A stretch of DNA of 64,000 bases from Hydractinia symbiolongicarpus (taxonomy: Eukaryota > Cnidaria > Hydrozoa > Anthoathecata > Hydractiniidae), in the NCBI RefSeq assembly GCF_029227915.1, contig NC_079888.1, positions 11,329,001 through 11,393,000 on the forward strand. The letters run 5' to 3'. Below are positions 12,379-22,135 of the stretch, in pieces. Every line of letters begins with the position of its first letter. The first letter of the stretch is position 1. The position numbers were made by a program, and so were the translations under genes. The notes under the pieces were generated by a model, which did no database searches, was not told the origin of the DNA, and worked only from the letters and a program-made list of their open reading frames with translations.

Positions 12379-14182
12379 GGAACGTAGATACTAAAAGTAG
12401 GAACCAACAGTAACCAACAGTAACCAGCAGTATTTGGAAGTGACCACCAGAGAACCACCAGTATTACGAAGTAACCACAAGAGAACCAGCTGTCTTTTTA
12501 AGTAACCACAAGAGAACCAGCAGTTATTATTAATTTACTCCAGATAAGGCGGCAACAGCGACATAAAGGTGTTGTGATTTTTATGCACAACACTTCATGA
12601 CCTTAAACTACCAAATATAAATAAAAGGGCACCTAGTTCCCAGGGCTTTTTTTATACTTTGCTTTTGCTAACCAGCTACTTTTAAGTTTTTTTCACGAGG
12701 TCCAATAAATGGATTACGCGAAGATTAATTTTCGGAAATATGAATAAAATTCGCAATTAACCAACTTAACCATCGACACAACTGTTATTAAACGGACCCG
12801 CCCGGTCCGTTTAATAAAAGTTGTGTCAAAATTGGGCTCTTTGACACAACTTTTATTCCTACTTCAATTAACTCAAAATAACTCAAGAACAAAAAAGAAC
12901 TAGATGCATTGTGTGCGCATGATAAGTAGGTGTGCTGTGACACAAAACTGTGTTTGGGTGATTTTCGCTACTTTGATGGCCCGTAACATGACCAACAATT
13001 TCGGACTTGGCAAAATTTGCGGAGAGATTTTTTGAATAAATTATTGATTTTGTAGGGCCGAAATTTCACAACAAAGCGCCCTTAGACTCCGACTTTCTTT
13101 TCAAAGTGCAGTGTTTTGGTCTTACTACCAGATCTGAGCAAAACCAGTTTGTTGAAATTGCTTGTGACGCAGCTTGGCAGGCCTGTAAAACGCCCGTGGC
13201 TTTCCCGTATATATACGGAATCCGCACCACAAGAGTTAAGTATTTATTTATGTATTTCGCCTAAAGGCAATAATGGAAACAAGAAGAACAGAAAAAATAG
13301 TGTTTTCAGGATTAAAGTTCATTCTTTGAAATAAAATGTAACACGTTTCAAGGAAAAAACGTTCATATCGAAAGCATAATTTTTTTACTTGAACAGAAAA
13401 CCATGTGAGAAAAACAAAGGTATATTTTCTGCCGGATGCCACGATGTTTCTCTTTTCTCACAACATTTATTAATTCATTCGAACTTTACTTTGTCTACCA
13501 AAAGAAAAAAATGTCTCGTTTTGGACCCTCCTCCTTATAGCGTTTTATTTGGTTTACGAAACACGAGTTGCAAAATGAAAATCCTTCGGTCAAATACATA
13601 ATCAGATTAAGCGGAATAATGTTTTAGGAAGCGTTGAAGGAAGTGTGTAATCGCTGCGAAAAAAAAACTAAAATTTGATATGGATTCTTCAACAGTGGAT
13701 ACAATGGCAGTAGAGGTATCACCACTCTTGATGACTTCAAACTGTGCAGTTTATTAATTCATTCAATTCATTCGATCTTTAACCTCTACCACAAGAAAAC
13801 AATGTCTCGATTTGGACTCTCCTCCGTACAGTGTTTTTCGTTATATTTGGTTTACAATTCGGATATTAGTTTGTTATTTAAAATATTAATTTTGTTTTTG
13901 TTAATTATCGCGTGTGGTTTTGAAAGTCTTCTGTCTTAACTGTTGCATAAAGCCCTAGTCACACCAGACATACACATTTCATTTTATCTATTTAACTGGT
14001 CGTTCTCTTGTGGTTACTTAAAAAAACTACTCCGTTGGTTACTTCAAAATACTGGTGGTTCTCTGGTGGTTACTTCGAAATACTGGTGGTTCTCTGGTGG
14101 TTACTTCGAAATACTGGTGGTTTTGTGGTGGTTACGTCAAAATACTGCTGGTTACTGCTGGTTCCTACTTTTAGTAAAAGCG
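12379..14182. mobile_element. Nested 1.8-kb element with repeat-rich inverted termini
   Basis: Absent from the homologous copy at 50021-51050, whose uninterrupted sequence is an empty site; 'ttgca' flanks both ends here (374-378 and 183-187 of the respective thousand blocks), consistent with a short target duplication. The ends share 'actaaaagtaggaacc' and then several copies of 'ggttactgctggt'-like blocks in inverted orientation (12383-12535 and 13995-14172). Inside, about 100 bp at 13465-13570 is repeated at 13745-13855 ('ttattaattcatt', 'atgtctcg.tttgga'). No transposase was recognised. Confidence 0.75.
12775..12827. repeat. Near-perfect 24-bp-arm palindrome
   Basis: Arms 12775-12798 and 12804-12827 are complementary with one mismatch around a 5-bp centre (cgccc). 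A third partial copy of the arm ('tttgacacaacttttatt') follows at about 12840. It lies inside the nested element and is noncoding. Confidence 0.85.
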
Positions 14183-17100
14183 TTGCACAAATCATGCGAT
14201 AATAAACGCACGGCAAAATCGATCACATGGTTGATGGATTCATGCCATTACAGAAAAAATAATGAAGGAGGGAGAGTATCCGTAGCTGTGTTTCCATCGT
14301 AACCCTTTTACAATTGTATCAACAAAGTTTCGAACACGATAAATCAGATAAATCAATCGAAGTTTCTGTGTTATTCTTTATTATTTAAACGTTTTAACTT
14401 AGTGAAAACAGACTTCTTTGCAACACTGGCCACTTCTTGTTGTTGTTTCTGTGAAGACAGCTTCGCCTCGCTAGCTGTCTTACTTTTGATTATTTCCCTT
14501 TGTTCAAACAGTTAGTCGTTTCCTTATGGAGACAGTGTCAAATCTACACAATTAGAATACCTAAATATTCAGAATTTCCCCTTTCATGCTCTAAATTTAA
14601 TTATCTCCATAGTGCTTCAACTATCTTCAACTATCACAATGAGCATTCTCTCCCATTGAGTTTTTTGCCTGTGATATGCAATAATCCCGGGCAGCTAATA
14701 AAAAAAGAAAGAGCGTGCTAAGCATTAATTATCATAATTAATAGCCACGAGGCAATGCTATGATTTCTTCTTTCTGTTTTGTTTTGTCTGTGGTCTCCAA
14801 AAACAATGGCGAATACAATAGAAGAGAATTAAATCTAAGTGGAGAAAGTGATACGGATGTTTTTACGCTCGGCCTCTTTTTTAAACAGAACAAAAATTTC
14901 TTTCCACTTTTTGATGCTATGTTTTACAAAGAAAAAAAGCCAAAAAGAACAGCGTGAACGGAGCCAACCATAATGACGATTTTATCGAACTCCATCTCAG
15001 TGCTCATTTAAAGATAAGGCCGTTTACTTACCTACGGTTTCACACGAACATTTTGCGACGGCCCGCTTATTAAACGAGAATAAGAGATCAACAAGACCGT
15101 TAAATATGGCGGCTTGAAAAAAACCCCAATAAATTCAAGATATTGAAGTACCATTATTTCCATTTCTAGTAGGTTTTATATCCTCAAATTTTCAGGAAAG
15201 TCATAACTCCGTCTGAACTTTGAAATAAGTATAAAAAATGTATATGTTAATTTTTTTCGATAAGGGTGATTACACGCCTTTAAGGTTGTGTACAGCTTTG
15301 GCTGTCATATTTACAAGGGTGGGGGCGATGTGTCTGATTACCACAAAACTAAAAGCTCCAGGTCGTTGTCAAGTATAGCGGAAATCGAAGCGTTCGTAGA
15401 AGAATGCGAAATGAAGCGCCTCGATCTGGAGGATCACAAGTTTTGGACTAAAGCTTATTTACGACCTGCTAGGATCACCGAGACCCCGGGAGCGTATGAA
15501 GGCAAAATTATCTTCGATCACGTACAGGTTAAGGTGATAAGCACACGTGAACCCCTCTTGGGATGCGGCCCTCGCCCGGGCTGGCTGCAAAAAAAAGGTG
15601 CATCTACGCCATGGACGGGGAAAAAGAACGAACAGACAACCTATGTTTCTGGAGATGCTTAGGTGTGATGGAGAGGGCCAACGTAGCACGGGGAACAGAA
15701 CGTCTAACGAAGACAGCTCTCACATTAGCAAGAAAGTACTATGGGATCCTAAGCTAAAACGTAAGCATGTGCGCCCTACCAGGCTGGTGGATCTGGAGGG
15801 CGTTGCCAAACAATTCAAGATCAACGTCAGAGTCTTTGAACCCAGGACAAACTCTGAGAAAGCACCATGGCGACTCGTCTATGGTCAAAAGCAGTACAAA
15901 AAGGGTTTAGGCACCATCAATCTTGGTATGCTGGACGGGCACTGTTTTTACATCAAGGATTTAGATGTGCTGACCCAACACTGGCAATGCGAGGTATGCG
16001 GCCAAGTTTTAACGAGGTTTGGAATCTCACGCGGCATAAGAGGAATGAATGCGGGGGTGTCAGGACGACGATTATCTGCAAAGGGGGGAAGGTCAAACGT
16101 ATGCTGAGCAGGGCGGAGAAGGTCTTTTATGATGAGGGGTATAGCTATGATGCATCAAAATGGATAGAATACATGTCAAAACAAACCAGAAGGCATATCC
16201 ATCATGCCTTATGCGGTCATGGTGGTGAACGTGTAATCCGTGATGGCAAAAAAGAGTGGAAAGTTGATGGCTATGAGCCTGCCACAAAAACTGTTTACGA
16301 GTACAATGGTTGTAGGTGGCACGGCTGTCCCTGTCTGTCCGAGAGAACCAAGGCGGACAAGACTCATTACGCTTCAACCCTGTCTAAGGAAAGGATGATA
16401 CGGGAAAAGGTCTACGATCTGGTCACGGCTTGGGAATGTGGGAAACCACCCAAAATCAAGAGGTACTTTCAGAAGGAATTTAGACCATATCCTCACTACC
16501 TGGTATTTGATTTCGAAGCCCTCCTAGCACCCTTAAACTACCAGCAAACATCTGATTTAACATATCTTTCGAGACATGTTCCTGTAAGTTTTGGTATTGC
16601 CGATAGCTTGAATAATCACCCGACGTTCATCGAGCACGAAAATCCCAAGGTCTTGGTTAAACAGTTTGTGGAAGAGCTGGAAAAGAGGCATACCCTGATT
16701 GTGAAAGAGGTCGAGAGAATGTACCCGAGACCCGACGACATTCTTTGACATTCTCTCCAAAAAGAACCGGGAGCTGTGGATGAGTGGGTAAATCAAGTAG
16801 CTGTAATAGGGTTTAATTCCGGCAAGTACGACATCAACCTGATCAAGCGGTATTTTGTTGAAGAGATCGCGCAAGGCGATAAGAACAAGGTGGCGAAAAA
16901 AGATAACGACTACATGTTCCTCACTACCTCGAGATTTAAATTTCTAGATATCAAAAATTTCCTTGTCCCCGGCCTAAGCTATAACGGTTGGTGCAAGTCG
17001 TTGGAATGTAAGCTCGAAAAGCTCATGTTTCCATATGAATGGTTGACAAGCCACAAGAAGCTGAACCATGTTGGGCCTGTGGCTTACGAGGACTTTTATA

Positions 17101-17667
17101 GCCGTCTAAGTGGGAGAAACACACTATCCGGCGAGGAGTACGAGACATTCTGCGCCGAGTTTTACAGGCGAGGCTGCGTCACCATGATGGACTGGTTGCG
17201 TGAGTACAACTTAGCCGATGTGGAACCATTCATTGAAGCCGTGGACAAGACGAGGCTGCAGTTACGATGACGAGATAGATATTTTGAAGGACGCGGTCAG
17301 TATTCCGGGCGTGTCGATGCGCTACGTATTGAACAAGTTTCTACGGTTGAACCCAAAGTTAGAGCTATACGCTCCAGGAGACCCATGCAGACATAAGTGT
17401 TAGGACTCTTGTTATAGCAAGACTTGTAAGGCCTGCAAGGAGGTACGGAAAACGTGTGAAAAATGCACGAGAAATGAAGCCTACGACCTTTTGCAGACGG
17501 GGATGGTGGGTGGTCCCGCGATCGTATTCTCTAGATACCACGAACGAGACATGACGGGTATCAGATCTCACATCTATAAAGAACCAAACAAATGCAAGAC
17601 CATTCTAGGGTATGATGCAACCATGCTTTACCCAAGCACGCTCCTACATGACTTTCCTTGTGGGCAC

Positions 17668-17985
17668 GCTGTTTGTGATTGATGATATGATATCCGATGA
17701 AAGCCTAGATAAAAAAGGCAGCCCCTAATGGAATTGGCTATTTCGGAAAGGCATCGCAAGCATAGCCTGTGGCTCTTAACCCAAAGTTACAGTGCTCTTC
17801 CGAAGAACCTCCGGGGGCAAAAGAAAGCCCTATTCTTTTGGTATCCACATGAGAGGAGTGATATGAAAATTATAGACGAGGAAACGAATATGATTACGGA
17901 CTGGGATCATATTAAAATTGAATTGAAAAAATCTAAGTATACATACCTATTCGTAAGGCTTGAGCACCCCAGGGTCTGGAAAAAA
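17668..17985 (+). pseudogene. C-terminal remnant of the Polinton packaging ATPase
   Basis: The sequence resumes at the Walker B strand ('LFVIDDMISDESLD'), then runs 'SLWLLTQSYSALPKNLRG', 'FWYPHERSDMKIIDEETN' and 'YLFVRLEHPRVW', closely paralleling the ATPase at 4255-4659. The Walker A half is missing because the preceding sequence is DNA polymerase, so a deletion joins the two genes. The frame changes once near 17725 and then runs straight into the next gene without a stop. Confidence 0.85.
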
Positions 17986-18003
17986 ACACAAACACAAATC
18001 AAT

Positions 18004-18825
18004 ATGGAGGGAACCAAGTACTGTCAAAAATATAAGCACTTTTTATCTTTGGACAGGTTAAGGATCAAGCATAACGGTCAAACTACAAAAACATGCATCA
18101 AATGCCTCGATAAAAAGAAGGCGTCAAATGAATGCAATAGGTGCCCCCATCAAAGGCAGAGATCTCGCTGCAAGGACTGTGGGGGAGTTGAAATATGCCT
18201 CTATCAAAGGGTGAAATCCGCTTGTTAGGAATGTGGCGGTGGAAGCATTTGCAAGCATGGTAGGATAAGATCAATATGCAGGGACTGTAAGGGTAATCAG
18301 TATTGCCCCCATTCAAAGCAGAGATCCCGCTGCAAGGACTGTGGGGGAGTTAAAATATACCCCCATCAAAGGGTGAGATCCACCTGTAAGGAATGTTGCG
18401 GTGGAAGAATTTGCAGGCATGGTAGGATAAGATCAATATGCAGGGACTGTGGAGGTGGAAGCATATGCCATCATTAAAAACAAAGGAGGAATTGCGCCAT
18501 TTGCGATCCTGCCGGACATATGGCCTGTGCTGTAGGCAGCCGAGTTTCAACATCCCTGAAGGGAAACAAGGAGCTCAGCTCCCGGGAGTATCTGGGGAGC
18601 GATATCGCTACCCTACGGGCCCATTTCGAAGACCGGTTTTCTGAGGGAATGACATGAGATAATTATGGAGAGTGGCACATTGATAACAAGGTACCAATTA
18701 AATATAGGGAAAATGGGGCATTCTCATCGCATGCTGAGGTAGCGAAAAGACTACACTACACCAATACGCAACCCATGTGGGCCAGCGAAAATATAGCCAA
18801 GGGTAACCGTTATGTCTCGGAATAG
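18004..18825 (+). pseudogene. Zinc-knuckle-repeat protein with HNH-like C-terminus
   Basis: From ATG 18004 the frame has an N-terminal Cys-rich module ('KHFLSLDRLRI', 'CIKCLDKKK'). It is followed by about six repeats of the form C-x2-C-x4/5-C-x2-H-x6-C, such as 'CRDCKGNQYCPHSKQRSRC'. The C-terminus, 'EYLGSDIATLRAHFEDRF' and then 'GEWHIDNKVPIKY' and 'HYTNTQPMWASENIAKGN', resembles HNH endonucleases of large DNA viruses. The second His of the usual HIDH core is Asn here. Three in-frame stops (18226, 18474, 18655) break it. A related gene without the HNH tail lies at 21338-22090 on the other strand. Confidence 0.7.
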
Positions 18826-18849
18826 GAAGCGCACACCAAACCAAACACA

Positions 18850-18877
18850 ATTTTAATACTCATAAGGGTATTAAAAT
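18850..18877. terminator. Stem-loop after the zinc-repeat/HNH gene
   Basis: Arms 'attttaatac' (18850) and 'gtattaaaat' (18868) around an 8-nt loop, starting 25 nt after the stop codon at 18823. A candidate transcript 3'-end signal by analogy with the gene-end hairpins of mimivirus-type viruses; this role is inferred. Confidence 0.5.
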
Positions 18878-18918
18878 CCTTGAGTGAAAACCTCTGACCA
18901 GGCATTGGTATATAGAAA

Positions 18919-19705
18919 TGTCTCTTGCAGCGGTTGATTATTCCCAAGGAAAACAAGTCCGATCATTTTATGTTCAGGATAAAGGTCAATGTATTGTAGC
19001 ATTCGATGTTTGGAGAGCTGTTGGATATAAACGAAGGGCCGGGGTACCAGCCTTTTAGCGATATGTTCCCACCAGGTATAAAATGCAATTAGGTGATGCT
19101 ATAACCGGCCCTGAGGGTGTACTCAGATCTGAGTACACCCAACCAAACATAGTTTTGCTTACCGACGCTGGCCTATATACCTTCCTCCCGAGATGTGGTC
19201 AACCTGACTCAGAACCCTTTTTGAAGTGGGTTGTGGAAAAGATGCTACCCAAGGAAATGCGAAAGCTTGCTGCGGCAATCGAGGACAGAGATACTGCCGT
19301 CGCTATACTCAAGGATGATCTAGAGGATAGGAACAACCAGCTCGAGGCACAGGCCCGGGAAAATGGCTTAGGGAAAGACATGTACCCAATGCTCAGGACC
19401 CCGGAATAGACAACGTCATCATCATCCACCGTAAGCACAGCGCACAGGATGACGACGAATACCATCATCTTCCCTATTACTGCACGCGTGATCAGAGGCG
19501 CAATATAAGCAGGAAGAGATTGTGGTTCAGTGACAACTACCCGGGCGCGGAGGAGATTGTTGTCATAGACAACCCCAAAAGTATACAAGCCTTTAATTGG
19601 TTTGAGGAGGAGTAGCATGTAGAACGTTATAGAAACCATTTCAGGCTTGTCGATCTTACCCGGGATGACCTGTACGATTTGGGTGTTCCGGCATTAGGGG
19701 ATTAG
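18919..19705 (+). pseudogene. BRO-N family protein of the Polinton
   Basis: Starts with ATG at 18919 (MSLAAVDYSQGKQ). The BRO-N signature is clear: 'GQCIVAFDVWRAVGY' near the start, then 'LTDAGLYTFL' and 'FLKWVVEKMLPKEMRK', followed by a coiled-coil-like stretch. A later segment, 'LPYYCTRDQRRNI' to 'DDLYDLGVPAL', is the C-terminal part in another frame. BRO-N proteins are DNA-binding proteins common in large DNA viruses. Breaks: a TAG after 'AGVPAF' (~19057), a frameshift near 19407 and a TAG at ~19613. A stem-loop follows the final stop within 4 nt. Confidence 0.75.
19115..19140. other. Perfect 26-bp palindrome inside the BRO gene
   Basis: The sequence reads gggtgtactcaga and then its exact reverse complement, with no spacer. 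It lies in the reading frame between the BRO-N start and its 'LTDAGLY' block. It could be a protein-binding operator or a chance feature of the coding sequence. Confidence 0.85.
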
Positions 19706-19709
19706 GCTA

Positions 19710-19739
19710 ATTTTCACTACCATTGCGGGTAGTGAAAAT
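19710..19739. terminator. Stem-loop directly after the BRO stop codon
   Basis: 12-bp arms 'attttcactacc' and 'ggtagtgaaaat' around a 6-nt loop, beginning 4 nt after the TAG at 19703. Same placement as the other Polinton gene-end hairpins. Confidence 0.6.
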
Positions 19740-19848
19740 ACCTTTTTGACCCTTTCAGCTGTATGTTAAAAGGTAGTAAAATATCAAAAAAAGATGGAAG
19801 CCTACGTACAAAAAAAAGCAAGTAAGGGATTATGATATTCGGGTACCT

Positions 19849-20406
19849 GTGCTGCATTGCTGCATAAAGGCAGGATCAGTAACTGGTTATTGTCCTACCT
19901 GCCTAGAAAATTTTAGGTATCGAGGCGGGGCATACAACGAAGGTTTTGAATACCCCACGGATGATGATCTTTTACATAGGGTAGCATCAGGCGAAAAAGC
20001 ATGGAGGACATTTGCAGGAAGCGGGATCGATGATGATCTTGAGGATGATATTGAACGCCTAGGGCTCCATATCGTCTCGGTTAAAGAGAATAAGTATGGG
20101 GCACTCTGTTACGAGGTTATCAAGGAAAGGGCGTTGAGGTTATCGAGTTTGGCGGATATAGAAACAATAAGCAAAATACTCAATTTTCCTATACCGGATA
20201 GACAATTGGTTGATATTGATTTGGATATTGAGCCTGATGTCATCAAAGGTATAGTTTATGGGTACCCATTCTATACCGAGCTCCCTTTGCTGTATATAAG
20301 AGATCCTAGTAAAGAGTTGGAGGATGAACCCTTAGACGTACTCCTGAAGATACTCTTTACCAATCCTTCACATGTTCCTGAGGCACCTGAACATCCTCTG
20401 GAATAA
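19849..20406 (+). CDS. Polinton protein of unknown function
   Basis: A 185-residue open frame with an N-terminal Cys pair ('LHCCIKAGS', 'YCPTCLENF') and an acidic, hydrophobic-rich C-terminus ('ELPLLYIRDPSKEL'). The reading frame extends upstream of the first ATG, so the true start is uncertain; an upstream ATG at about 19764 is out of frame. The 3' end overlaps the end of the opposing integrase gene by about 50 bp. No family was recognised. Confidence 0.55.
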   Translation: MLHCCIKAGSVTGYCPTCLENFRYRGGAYNEGFEYPTDDDLLHRVASGEKAWRTFAGSGIDDDLEDDIERLGLHIVSVKENKYGALCYEVIKERALRLSSLADIETISKILNFPIPDRQLVDIDLDIEPDVIKGIVYGYPFYTELPLLYIRDPSKELEDEPLDVLLKILFTNPSHVPEAPEHPLE

Positions 20407-21326
20407 GCATCAACTCTTCCGAAACAAAGCTGCAATCAGGACCATCCTTTAGTTAGTATAAAACGCGGCTACCTGCTACAATACGATCCAACCTGTAAGT
20501 ATGTTTGCTGTAAAAGGCGTCAGTTGCGCGTCTTTTAGAGTCACCATGCTCCTCCCCAGGTTGTAGGAGGTACAAATTCAGCCCATCCTCGGGTAGGGGT
20601 CTTTGCAAGTGGGACATCGTCAAGCTTGATTAGCTTTCATTTCAATCATGGTAGTCTTGCTGTTGTTTAGAATTTTGACGATAGTATACAGGTGCTTGAC
20701 CCAAATGGTACTAGGCTCGCCAGAGACCAGCTCTTGCGCATCCTGAGGCTTGAATAGTCTTTCTGCAAGTACCTTATTGTAGGACTCTACAAAGGCCGTG
20801 AATGTATGGTGGTACTTTGTGGTGGCCCTCTTAATTTCAACCCCTTTACCCTCCAGTAGCTTGGCTACATCCGATTTAAACTCAGGGCCATTGTCGCATT
20901 GGAAGGCTTTGGTGTACCGTAGGGGTCCTGCCTTGTATATGTCCTGCAACATATCCGCGACCTCGCTAGATTTTTTGGTTCTCAGGGGCTTCGCTACCTT
21001 ATACCCTGAAGCCACATCAATGCCTGTTAGAATGTACTTATACGTATTGCCATATAGGTTGTCATGTGGCATGTACAACAGATCAAACTGATGCATTTCA
21101 TTGGGCCTCGTAATGGTAAAATGGGGGTAGTCTATACGTTTTGGACCCCGAATATGCCGTAGCCATAAGAGTTGCCTACTCAGCCAGTGAGTTACTAGCT
21201 TTTTGGGGAGTCCACTCTCTTCCGTAATTTGATGGCATTGCACCTGATTCACAGATGTTCCGGGGTGTAGTAAATTTGACCTAATTTCTCCGCCTCCTCT
21301 TCGGTAACAACGTGCATTTTTGACAT
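20357..21326 (-). pseudogene. int: Polinton integrase (retroviral-type, DDE)
   Basis: The rve core is plain: catalytic Asp in 'MHQFDLLYMP', second Asp in 'AFQCDNGPEFKSD' and catalytic Glu in 'AFVESYNKVLAERL', with the spacing expected of DDE integrases. The gene starts at ATG 21326 and breaks near 21255. The main frame covers 21252-20620. A further frame change near 20625 leads to the C-terminal domain ('YRLDRIV', 'SEELMLIPED'), which ends at TAA 20357, with one stop inside. The C-terminal segment would normally be a chromo/SH3-like target-binding domain. It would have inserted Polinton DNA. Confidence 0.88.
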
Positions 21327-21349
21327 GTCTTTATTATTCATGTCAAAAA
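21317..21349. terminator. Stem-loop spanning a stop codon and the next start codon
   Basis: 11-bp perfect arms 'tttttgacatg' (21317) and 'catgtcaaaaa' (21339) around an 11-nt loop. On the minus strand the first arm holds the stop codon of the zinc-repeat gene (21338-21340) and the second arm holds the integrase ATG (21326-21324). Confidence 0.65.
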
Positions 21350-22090
21350 GGTCCCTATAGGTATTTGTAGGCTACAAAGCCTAGCAGGGATAGGGAGCCA
21401 AGGACTAATGTGAGTTCCCCGTCCTGTTGCTACTTCGAGGGTATAAAAGTCCTTCAACTGAAGAGCATTTTTTTCCGATGCGATGAAGTATTGGTACATA
21501 TCGTTGTCCAATCCCCTCAGACTCTTACCCGCTTTTAGCTGCATTTCCCTTTGCTTCGCGAACCAATCAAGCTTCGCCTGCCGGTCCCTTATCCATTGGG
21601 CCTGGCCTTCATTTAACTTTTCGCACCCTAGGTATTCCCGGGAGCTGAGCTCCTTGTTGTCCTTCAGGGTCTGGTATGTTCGGCTTCTTACACCACCGGC
21701 AAGATGCCCGGCAGGATCGCATATAGGGCAATATCGCCTATGCTTTTCATGATGGCAGAGGCTTCCACCTTTACACTCCTTGCATGTTAATCTTCGCCTT
21801 TCATGACGGCAAATACCATTACCCTCGCATTCCTTACACTGCGATCTATTCCTCCCCCCACAGTCTTCGCAAAAGGCCCTCTCCATTTCATGTTTGTAAA
21901 TCTGACTTCCCTTACAGTCTTTGCATTTAGGCCTTTCCTTTTGATGCGGGCACCTATTACGCTCCGCCGGCGCCTTCCTTCTATCGAGGCATTTTATGCA
22001 TGTCCTCGTTTGTTGACCGTTTACATTGATCCTAAACTTGTCCAAAGATAAAAAGTGCTTACATTTTGAGAATCTCTTGGTTCCCCCCAT
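21338..22090 (-). CDS. Second zinc-knuckle-repeat protein of the Polinton
   Basis: An uninterrupted 250-residue frame. It has the same N-terminal module as the gene at 18004 ('KHFLSLDKFRI', 'CIKCLDRRK') and several C-x2-C...C-x2-H repeats ('CKECEGNGICRHERRRLTC', 'CEDCGGRNRSQC'). After 'CDPAGHLAGGVRSR' and 'KELSSREYLGC' it diverges into a charged region ('QAKLDWFAKQREMQLKAG') and lacks the HNH-like tail. It lies between capsid and integrase genes on the same strand. One repeat has Tyr instead of Cys ('GSQIYKH'). Function unknown; nucleic-acid binding is likely. Confidence 0.65.
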   Translation of the reverse strand: MGGTKRFSKCKHFLSLDKFRINVNGQQTRTCIKCLDRRKAPAERNRCPHQKERPKCKDCKGSQIYKHEMERAFCEDCGGRNRSQCKECEGNGICRHERRRLTCKECKGGSLCHHEKHRRYCPICDPAGHLAGGVRSRTYQTLKDNKELSSREYLGCEKLNEGQAQWIRDRQAKLDWFAKQREMQLKAGKSLRGLDNDMYQYFIASEKNALQLKDFYTLEVATGRGTHISPWLPIPARLCSLQIPIGTFLT

Positions 22091-22093
22091 ATT

Positions 22094-22127
22094 AACTCGT
22101 TTTTGCCTTTAGGGACAAACACGAGTT
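22094..22127. terminator. Stem-loop after the capsid gene
   Basis: Arms 'aactcgtttttg' and 'caaacacgagtt' pair with one mismatch, and a small inner pairing of 'cct' with 'agg' extends the stem. On the minus strand it begins 9 nt after the major capsid stop codon (22136) and ends just before the ATG of the next gene (22090). Confidence 0.5.
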
Positions 22128-22135
22128 TTGGTCAT

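Larger units (their letters stand above)
12181..15279 (+). mobile_element. TTAA-flanked DNA transposon, copy 1 (non-autonomous)
   Basis: Ends are inverted: 'aggcgcgtaatcaccctgta' at 12181 and 'taagggtgattacacgcct' ending at 15279, each flanked by TTAA (12177-12180 and 15280-15283). TTAA duplication plus termini beginning AGG fits the Kolobok group better than piggyBac (whose ends begin CCC/CCY), but no transposase is present. Its insertion cleanly interrupts the Polinton polymerase frame. A shorter copy in inverted orientation lies at 50021-51050. The only ORFs inside are short and unconvincing. Confidence 0.85.
11831..17668 (+). pseudogene. polB: Polinton protein-primed DNA polymerase B, interrupted and 3'-truncated
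   Basis: The gene starts with ATG at 11831. An in-frame TGA lies at 11915, then a TTAA-flanked transposon (12181-15279) splits it, and the frame resumes at 15280. Exonuclease motifs are recognisable in order: 'YLVFDFEALL' (Exo I, ~16501), 'VIGFNSGKYDINL' (Exo II, ~16803) and 'YNLADVEPF' (Exo III, ~17206). They are followed by polymerase motif A, 'GYDATMLYPSTL' (~17608). Frame changes occur near 15590, 15735, 16050, 16770 and 17255, with a TAG at 17401. Shortly after motif A the sequence jumps into ATPase sequence, so motifs B and C of the polymerase are gone. Confidence 0.88.

Noticed and set aside
13943-14302. Trp/Gly-rich ORF (and a second at 14008)
   Set aside because: Produced by tandem 'ggttacttcgaaatactggtg' blocks of a transposon terminus.
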